A stretch of 6,814 nucleotides of DNA from Mageeibacillus sp. UBA1243 (GTDB lineage Bacteria; Bacillota; Clostridia; UBA1212), in assembly GCA_002308595.1 (NCBI GenBank), contig DBWH01000012.1:1-6814 (forward strand). Direction: 5' to 3'. A program made the position numbers and the translations under genes. The notes under the pieces are model-generated. The model was not told where the DNA came from and ran no database searches. It saw only the letters and a list, made by a program, of their open reading frames with translations. Shown in pieces: positions 1 to 3,936 of the stretch (positions are counted from its first letter, which is position 1; the number at the start of each line of letters is the position of its first letter).

Positions 1-60
1 TTTTTGCGTGCGCGACCCCGAAGATGTATGAATATACTTCGAGCGGGGAGCTCGCGGAAA
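1..60 (+). repeat. 60-bp structured palindromic element, copy A
   Basis: This is the copy at the window edge; any left flank is not visible. Its outer stem (7-18 with 45-56) is the most degraded, with three mismatches and one T-G pair. The inner hairpin is intact: CGAA/TTCG (19-22 with 38-41), bulge, then GTAT/ATAC (26-29 with 34-37) with a GAAT loop. It is 84 bp from copy B, so A and B form a direct pair downstream of the membrane protein gene. Confidence 0.75.
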
Positions 61-84
61 TAGGCCCATGCAAATTTCGAGAGA

Positions 85-144
85 TTTTTTCGAGCGCGAA
101 CCCGAAGCTGTATGAAGATACTGCGAGCGGTTTGCTCTCGGAAA
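85..144 (+). repeat. 60-bp structured palindromic element, copy B
   Basis: The outer stem pairs 91-102 with 129-140, with one mismatch and one G-T pair. The core has GTAT/ATAC (110-113 with 118-121) closed by GAAG, a 3-nt 5' bulge and an AGC bulge on the 3' side. It aligns without gaps to copy A at 50 of 60 positions. The stem is lengthened by the T-tract and A-tract. Beyond these, AAATTTCG (72-79) pairs perfectly with CGAAATTT (151-158), giving an imperfect palindrome of about 87 bp that ends next to the membrane protein's stop codon. Confidence 0.8.
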
Positions 145-159
145 AAGATCCGAAATTTA

Positions 160-1053
160 TTATGCTTCGTCGAACATGTCCTCTTTCATTTCGATGTAAG
201 TCTTGAAGACGTAGTGCGAGTAGTAGAGGATTCCCATTGTTCTCAGGAGCCAGTTGCAGGCAAGCATCGTGATTGAGATCACAACCGTCTTTCTGCCGAA
301 ACCGTTGCCGTAATTGAGGGCCAGCATGGCGACCTCGATTGCCAGGTTGTAAACGAGGAACAGAAGCGTCCTCGGTATCAGGTACCAGCAGTATGAATTG
401 ACGATCTTGAAAGCCACCCTCACGGCGCCCTTCTTGAAGGCGACGATGCTCGGAATGAGGTACGCGGTGTACATCGAGAAGAATACCACCGAGAAGAACG
501 TCACTACGATTATGACGACGACAAGGAGCAGCATCGGAATGATCTGCGAAGTGTCGCCCGAAATAACCTTGCTGACGGCAACGCTCACGGGCATTATCAG
601 GTAGGCCAGAAGCCCCGCCATCACGACCAGTATCAGCAGCGCGAAGAAGATGTAGACCGCCATGCTGAGGAAGCGCTTGTTGACGCCCTCCCTGAACAGC
701 GAGAATGTGTTTCTCTTCTTCGGGATGCGGTGGATCCCGTTGTACGTGTTGACGTACATGATATATGAGAGGCCGGAGACGAAGAACGCTCCGATCACCG
801 AGACTGCAAAAAGTGAAAGTATCGCGACTGCAACTGTGGTGGCAAGGAGTGTCGGATCAGTTGCCCTGCTCTTAAGCCACGACGCCATGTCGGTCAGAAG
901 CTGCGGATAATCCGTCTTGAACAGCCTTCCGAGCGATCCGAATTCTTTCGTGAAAGAGTTAAACTGAACGGCAAAACACCCCGCCGCCGTAGCGAGGGCA
1001 ACGAATATGAGAATTATCGGTCGTTTTTTCAGACTTATGAAAAAATCTCTCAT
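160..1053 (-). CDS. Predicted six-helix integral membrane protein of unknown function
   Basis: I do not recognise the family. The 297-aa product has six strongly hydrophobic segments, at about residues 12-30, 72-98, 129-155, 171-199, 225-247 and 256-278. The N-terminus (MRDFFISLKKRP) is short and positively charged, which suggests it lies in the cytoplasm. A hydrophilic stretch at about 31-68 would then be outside. Basic loops at 109-127 (RIPKKRN, then NKR) and 206-216 fit the cytoplasmic side, and the tail is acidic (EMKEDMFDEA). No transporter, protease or transferase motif was seen. It has its own promoter and ribosome-binding site and ends in tandem TAA TAA. It resembles the broad class of Firmicutes multi-pass proteins of unknown function; the link to its neighbours is probably only positional. 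Confidence 0.85.
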   Translation of the reverse strand: MRDFFISLKKRPIILIFVALATAAGCFAVQFNSFTKEFGSLGRLFKTDYPQLLTDMASWLKSRATDPTLLATTVAVAILSLFAVSVIGAFFVSGLSYIMYVNTYNGIHRIPKKRNTFSLFREGVNKRFLSMAVYIFFALLILVVMAGLLAYLIMPVSVAVSKVISGDTSQIIPMLLLVVVIIVVTFFSVVFFSMYTAYLIPSIVAFKKGAVRVAFKIVNSYCWYLIPRTLLFLVYNLAIEVAMLALNYGNGFGRKTVVISITMLACNWLLRTMGILYYSHYVFKTYIEMKEDMFDEA

Positions 1054-1060
1054 TTGAAAT

Positions 1061-1067
1061 CCACCTT
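1061..1067 (-). promoter_or_regulatory. Ribosome-binding site of the membrane protein gene
   Basis: The minus strand reads AAGGTGG, one base from the AAGGAGG consensus, with 7 nt to the ATG at 1053. It supports that start. Confidence 0.8.
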
Positions 1068-1101
1068 TTTAGATGTCGCCGGATTTTGCCGTGCACATTT
1101 A

Positions 1102-1130
1102 ATATTAAATAAAAGCCAACGTCTTGTCAA
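1102..1130 (-). promoter_or_regulatory. Sigma-70-type promoter for the membrane protein gene
   Basis: The minus strand has a perfect -35 TTGACA (1125-1130), a 17-bp spacer, and -10 TAATAT (1102-1107), one base from consensus. Transcription would start near 1095, giving a leader of about 40 nt before the ATG at 1053. The surrounding AT-rich stretch is typical of a promoter. It implies that this gene is transcribed independently of the ribF operon, probably by the housekeeping sigma factor. Confidence 0.88.
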
Positions 1131-1247
1131 GGGCTTATACCCCTTTTGGGAGTCTTTGACCGCCCCTTAAGCCGCCTTTAAGCTTCAAACGCCCCTTCGT
1201 GCGCAAACATTGCCTAAACCCGGGCAAATTACCGCCAATGCGACACG

Positions 1248-1268
1248 CAGAAAACAGCCCGTTTTCCG
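1248..1268 (-). terminator. Hairpin just after the ribF stop, weak terminator candidate
   Basis: GAAAAC and GTTTTC form the main stem around a 5-nt loop, extended by a G-T and a C-G pair in the transcript. It starts right after the ribF TAA. It is followed by CGTGTCGC rather than a T-run, so intrinsic termination is doubtful. It may instead protect the 3' end of the operon mRNA. The rest of the gap to 1131 shows only short weak palindromes. Confidence 0.3.
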
Positions 1269-1269
1269 G

Positions 1270-2214
1270 TTAAAGCTCGATGCCCGAGAGGGCCTCCTCC
1301 GCGGCGAGTTTGTCCTTGGCGATTTGAGCCGAAAGAAGCTCCGCAGAGTCAAACTTTATCTCGCCGCGAAGCCTTTTGACGAAGGTAACTTCGATGAAGC
1401 TGCCGTAGAAGTCGCCGCTGGCTTCGAAAAGATGCGTCTCGACGCTGCGTCTGTTGTTGCCGAACGTGGGGTTCCTGCCGATGTTGGTAACGCCCCTGTA
1501 CCTTGTGCCCTTAACTTCCGTGACTGTTGCGTAAACTCCGTCGGGAGGAATCGCAAAGCCGCGGCGGGGAATGATATTGGCGGTTCTGAAGCCTATGCTT
1601 CTTCCGACCTCGCGGCCGTGCTGCACCCTTCCGGGGATCACGTAAGGCCTGCCCGCGTAAATGGGGTACTCGTCGACCTTGCCGTCAGAGATAAGCTCGC
1701 GGAGGAGAGTGCTTGAGACAAGCCTGTCGCCGATCTTCACGGGTTCGATCTCTGCGACTTCAAAACCGTACCTGACGCCAAGCTCGCGCAGCTCCTTAGG
1801 GCCGCCCGCGCCGCCTCTTCCGAACGAATAGTTGCTGCCGACAACGCAAAGCGACGCGTTCAGCTTGCCGGCAACGATGTCCCTTGCAAACGTCTCGCAG
1901 TCCATCGCGGCGTACTCGCGGTCAAAACCCTCGAAGAAGATGCCGTCAACGCCGAGGCCCGCCATAATCTCCGCCTTTGTCTCGTTGGTCATGATGAGCT
2001 TTACGGTTCCGCCGCCCCCGAAGACGTTCATCGGGTGCTTTTCGAACGTGTAGACGAGCGAATCAAGGCCGCGCTTCTTTGCCTCGGCAACGAGCGTTCT
2101 GACGAGAGCCGCATGGCCCTTGTGCACGCCGTCGAAGTTGCCGAGTCCCACGGCAATGCCTTTCTCCGGTCTTTCGTATTTATCGTATGGAGTGTTGTTT
2201 CCGAATATTTTCAT
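1270..2214 (-). CDS. ribF: Bifunctional riboflavin kinase / FMN adenylyltransferase
   Basis: The enzyme phosphorylates riboflavin to FMN and then adenylylates FMN to FAD in the cytoplasm. The protein is 314 aa, the normal bifunctional length. The N-terminal FAD synthetase domain has GNFDGVHKGH (25-34, the HxGH nucleotidyltransferase motif), VVGSNYSFGRGGAG (124-137) and SSTLLREL (167-174). The C-terminal kinase domain has GRVQHGREVGRSIGF (195-209), PPDGVYAT (223-230), GVTNIGRNPTFG (241-252), and E259 in ETHLFE as the likely catalytic base. The usual GFPTAN motif reads GFRTAN here. The start ATG is preceded by GGAGAG (2223-2228) at 8 nt spacing. The gene is 75 bp after truB, and no FMN riboswitch is visible. 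Confidence 0.97.
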   Translation of the reverse strand: MKIFGNNTPYDKYERPEKGIAVGLGNFDGVHKGHAALVRTLVAEAKKRGLDSLVYTFEKHPMNVFGGGGTVKLIMTNETKAEIMAGLGVDGIFFEGFDREYAAMDCETFARDIVAGKLNASLCVVGSNYSFGRGGAGGPKELRELGVRYGFEVAEIEPVKIGDRLVSSTLLRELISDGKVDEYPIYAGRPYVIPGRVQHGREVGRSIGFRTANIIPRRGFAIPPDGVYATVTEVKGTRYRGVTNIGRNPTFGNNRRSVETHLFEASGDFYGSFIEVTFVKRLRGEIKFDSAELLSAQIAKDKLAAEEALSGIEL

Positions 2215-2232
2215 CAGATTTTCTCTCCGCTG

Positions 2233-2262
2233 TTTTCAGGTGATTTAGAGCTTTTTCAGGTG
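2233..2262. repeat. Pair of 10-bp direct repeats between truB and ribF
   Basis: TTTTCAGGTG occurs at 2233-2242 and again at 2253-2262, exactly 20 bp apart, roughly two helical turns. They lie upstream of the ribF ribosome-binding site. The arrangement could be a two-site protein operator, or it could be chance. No promoter was recognised beside it. Confidence 0.5.
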
Positions 2263-2266
2263 GTTA

Positions 2267-2286
2267 AAAGCCATTCTCAAGGCTTT
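2267..2286 (-). terminator. Weak hairpin after truB, possible terminator
   Basis: Starting four bases after the truB stop, AAAGCC and GGCTTT form a 6-bp stem around an 8-nt loop, followed by one more T and then AACC. The T-tract is only four long including the stem, so termination would be partial at best. ribF follows 52 nt later and is probably read by the same transcript. Confidence 0.3.
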
Positions 2287-2289
2287 CTG

Positions 2290-3231
2290 TCAGTCGGCGC
2301 CGAAGTACCTGTCGGGCTTTAAAACAGCCTTGCCGGCGCCGTCTTTTGCTGCCGATGCAAGCGCAAACTCCCTGCCGGAAATCAGCAGGAGCACGCGGAT
2401 TTCATTGGCGTCATTTTTTTCGCAGTTTTCGGGAAATTCAATCCTCGCAAAATCAACCGTAACGGTCTTTCCCTGCATGTAAAAAACGTGTTCTTTTTCG
2501 GAAAGTTCGAGCATCGGAAAACCGAAGAGTTCCCTAATCGGCCTCACGAGTTTTCCGGCGTCTCCGCCCTTTGCAGCATCCTCAAGCTCGCCGAGAGTGA
2601 CAGCGTTTTCCGCGTGAAAATCGCCGTAGGATGTGCGCTCAAGTTTTGACATCACGGCGCCGCAGCCGAGCGCGTTTCCGAGGTCGTTTATGATCGTTCT
2701 TATGTAGGTTCCCCTGCCGCAGCAGACCTCAATTTCGGCGACCGGAAGGCCGTCAGCGCCCGTTCTATAGCCAAGGAGCTCGCACGAGTAAATGTTCACC
2801 GGACGTGCATCAGCCTGAACCTCCTCGCCCCGCCTTGCCAGCTTGTAGTAAGGGACGCCATCCTTTTTGAGGGCCGAGTATGCGGGCGGAACCTGGAGCA
2901 CGGTGCCTCTGAAGCCTGAGAGAGCCTTTTCGACGTCGGCTTTTGTGACCGCTGATGCATTGGCGGCAGTCCTTTCGACATTTCCCCAGATGTCCTGGGT
3001 GTCGGAAACAAGACCGAGCGTCGCCTCCGCCCTGTAGGTTTTTCTCATGTCAAGAAAAAGGTCGGAGCACCTTGTGGCGCCTCCAACCATTATGGGAAGC
3101 ACGCCCGTGGCCTCAGGGTCGAGAGTGCCCGGGTGACCTGTTTTTTTGATGTTCAGGATCTTTCTCACTTTCGCAACGCACGCGTGAGAAGTCATGCCCT
3201 TTTCCTTGTAGAGATTGATGATTCCGGTCAT
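2290..3231 (-). CDS. truB: tRNA pseudouridine-55 synthase TruB
   Basis: The enzyme isomerises uridine 55 in the T-loop of nearly all tRNAs to pseudouridine. The protein is 313 aa, normal for the family (about 309-314). Motifs seen from this start are INLYKEKGMTSH (5-16), GHPGTLDPEATGVLP (32-46) with catalytic Asp38, KTYRAEATLG (64-73), QVPPAYSALKKDG (113-125) and GRGTYIRTIINDLG (172-185). A PUA-like C-terminal domain follows, with ISGREFALAS near its end. ATG 3231 is chosen because it gives the family N-terminus; its ribosome site is modest (GGAAG at 8 nt spacing). An in-frame GTG at 3282 has a better site but adds 17 residues. It lies between rbfA and ribF as in many Firmicutes. Confidence 0.97.
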   Translation of the reverse strand: MTGIINLYKEKGMTSHACVAKVRKILNIKKTGHPGTLDPEATGVLPIMVGGATRCSDLFLDMRKTYRAEATLGLVSDTQDIWGNVERTAANASAVTKADVEKALSGFRGTVLQVPPAYSALKKDGVPYYKLARRGEEVQADARPVNIYSCELLGYRTGADGLPVAEIEVCCGRGTYIRTIINDLGNALGCGAVMSKLERTSYGDFHAENAVTLGELEDAAKGGDAGKLVRPIRELFGFPMLELSEKEHVFYMQGKTVTVDFARIEFPENCEKNDANEIRVLLLISGREFALASAAKDGAGKAVLKPDRYFGAD

Positions 3232-3290
3232 TTTGAGTTCTTCCGCCTTTTTACGGGAAAAATCATTTTCAGTTCCGAACACGCCAATGG

Positions 3291-3296
3291 CCTTCC
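3291..3296 (-). promoter_or_regulatory. Possible ribosome-binding site for an alternative truB start
   Basis: The minus strand reads GGAAGG immediately after the rbfA stop codon, 8 nt before an in-frame GTG at 3282. The spacing is ideal for initiation and would suit coupling to rbfA termination. Against it, the added residues (VFGTENDFSRKKAEELK) have no counterpart at the usual TruB N-terminus. Confidence 0.4.
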
Positions 3297-3297
3297 G

Positions 3298-3663
3298 TCA
3301 GACCTCGGCTTCCTTCTTTTTGTCCTCCGCGATGATCTCGCTGATTTTTTGGTCCATGGCCGTTCCCACGTCCACCGAGTCGTCGACCTTGAATAGGATC
3401 TTGGGCAGCTGCCTGATGATCATCCTTCTGCCGAGCATGGAGCGTATGAAACCGGAGGACGAGTTGAGGCAGTCAACCGCCTGTTTCTTTTCGTCCGGCG
3501 AGCCGAAAATGCTGACGTAGGCCTTGGCGAACTGGAGGTCCTTGGTGAGTTTGACTCTGGTGATACTCGTGATCGGCGGTATCCGCGGGTCCTTCATGTC
3601 GCGGTTTATGATCTCGGTCAGCGCCTTTTGCATTTCGCCGGCAATTCTGATAATTCTGTCCAT
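3298..3663 (-). CDS. rbfA: Ribosome-binding factor A
   Basis: This single-domain KH-fold protein binds the 30S subunit late in assembly, near the 16S rRNA 5' helix, and is needed for efficient 16S processing and cold growth. The protein is 121 aa, near the usual length. Recognisable blocks are RIAGEMQKALTEIINRDMKD near the N-terminus, PRIPPITSITRVKLTKDLQF (about 26-45), and GFIRSMLGRR followed by LPKILFKVDDSVDVG (about 71-100). ATG 3663 matches the family N-terminus. An in-frame GTG at 3693 would add ten residues, but that start sits inside a strong hairpin with a GGGAG only 3 nt away. No good Shine-Dalgarno precedes ATG 3663, which is odd. truB follows 66 nt downstream. Confidence 0.95.
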   Translation of the reverse strand: MDRIIRIAGEMQKALTEIINRDMKDPRIPPITSITRVKLTKDLQFAKAYVSIFGSPDEKKQAVDCLNSSSGFIRSMLGRRMIIRQLPKILFKVDDSVDVGTAMDQKISEIIAEDKKKEAEV

Positions 3664-3683
3664 ATGTTTTTTGTCAAAATATG

Positions 3684-3711
3684 CGCGCGGCACGGGCTCC
3701 CATGCCGCGCG
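3684..3711. other. GC-rich hairpin upstream of rbfA
   Basis: The plus strand has CGCGCGGCA (3684-3692) and its perfect reverse complement (3703-3711), with a partly paired 10-nt interior. In the transcript the hairpin ends 20 nt before the rbfA ATG and is followed by ATATTTTG. That is too T-poor for a strong intrinsic terminator. It could be an attenuator, a processing site, or a structure that exposes the rbfA start. The pairing is seen directly and the role is inferred. Confidence 0.65.
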
Positions 3712-3725
3712 GCTTAATATTATTT

Positions 3726-3759
3726 CTTGCGTAGAGGGCCTAAAATCTTGATTTTAGAG
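3726..3759. repeat. 34-bp direct repeat, rbfA-proximal copy
   Basis: It matches 3903-3936 at 32 of 34 positions, at a distance of 177 bp. It starts CTTGCGTAGAGGGC and contains the palindrome CTAAAATCTTGATTTTAG (3740-3757), whose 8-bp arms are perfect. The palindrome is not followed by a T-run on either strand that would make it a convincing intrinsic terminator. Confidence 0.9.
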
Positions 3760-3762
3760 CTA

Positions 3763-3822
3763 TTTTTTCGTGAACAAACCCGATGACGTACGAAGGTACT
3801 TCGAGTGGTTTGTTCGCGGAAA
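3763..3822 (+). repeat. 60-bp structured palindromic element, copy C
   Basis: This is the best-paired copy. Its 12-bp outer stem (3769-3780 with 3807-3818) has only one non-Watson-Crick pair, a T-G. The core folds as 3781-3783 with 3801-3803, a 5' bulge, and GTAC/GTAC (3788-3791 with 3796-3799) closed by a GAAG loop. It aligns without gaps to copy B at 47 of 60 positions and to copy A at 45 of 60. A T-tract lies before the stem and GAAA follows it. Plus orientation is assigned only because its mismatches are wobble pairs on that strand. Confidence 0.8.
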
Positions 3823-3907
3823 GCAAGTCGCAAGTAATTTGTCATCAGACACCTTGTGTGCTTTTAGAAGTACAGTTGGTTATTGTCTGTACTCTATTGC
3901 GACTTGC
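3823..3907. repeat. 85-bp structured element closed by a perfect 11-bp inverted repeat
   Basis: The outer arms are GCAAGTCGCAA (3823-3833) and its exact reverse complement (3897-3907). Inside, AGTACAG (3869-3875) pairs with CTGTACT (3887-3893) around an 11-nt loop. Alternatively, CAGACA (3846-3851) pairs with TGTCTG (3884-3889); the two pairings share bases 3887-3889 and exclude one another. The right arm overlaps the infB-proximal 34-bp repeat by 5 bp. It is not a tRNA: the closing stem is too long and no T-arm consensus is present. It could be a small MITE-like palindrome or a structured untranslated RNA; the function is unknown. Confidence 0.7.
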
Positions 3908-3936
3908 GTAAAGAGCCTAAAATCTTGATTTTAGAG
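3903..3936. repeat. 34-bp direct repeat, infB-proximal copy
   Basis: This is the partner of 3726-3759, with two differences. The same palindrome lies at 3917-3934. The repeat covers the last sense codon and the TAA stop of infB (stop at 3931-3933). The duplicated unit therefore carries the end of the coding sequence, which suggests that the other copy derives from the infB terminus rather than being an unrelated repeat. Confidence 0.9.

Larger units (their letters stand above)
3664..3930. other. Long repeat-filled infB-rbfA intergenic region
   Basis: This 267-bp gap separates two genes that are usually only a few bases apart in Firmicutes operons. I found no credible coding sequence in it on either strand. 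From right to left it holds a 34-bp direct repeat overlapping the infB stop, an 85-bp inverted-repeat structure, one copy of a 60-bp structured palindrome, the second 34-bp repeat, and a GC-rich hairpin just before rbfA. I see no convincing promoter on either strand. An insertion history is inferred from the flanking direct repeats. Confidence 0.85.

Noticed and set aside
1..144. Intrinsic terminators at the membrane gene's 3' end
   Set aside because: On both strands the stems have T before and A after the hairpin, so neither strand gives a stem followed by a T-run.
1210..1716. Plus-strand 168-codon frame opposite the ribF end
   Set aside because: It overlaps conserved RibF kinase motifs on the other strand and has no initiation signals.
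2242..2257. Similarity of the truB-ribF spacer to the flank of copy C (shared TTTAGAGCT)
   Set aside because: The match is short and A/T-rich, with gaps beyond it; chance is the simplest explanation.
3649..3677. TTGACA before rbfA on the minus strand as a promoter
   Set aside because: The hexamers 16-18 bp downstream do not resemble TATAAT, and the start would fall within rbfA.
3823..3907. tRNA or tmRNA-like gene
   Set aside because: An 11-bp closing stem, no T-loop consensus and no anticodon arm of the right size.
3726..3936. CRISPR array
   Set aside because: There are only two repeat units, separated by 143 bp of structured sequence, and no further repeats.
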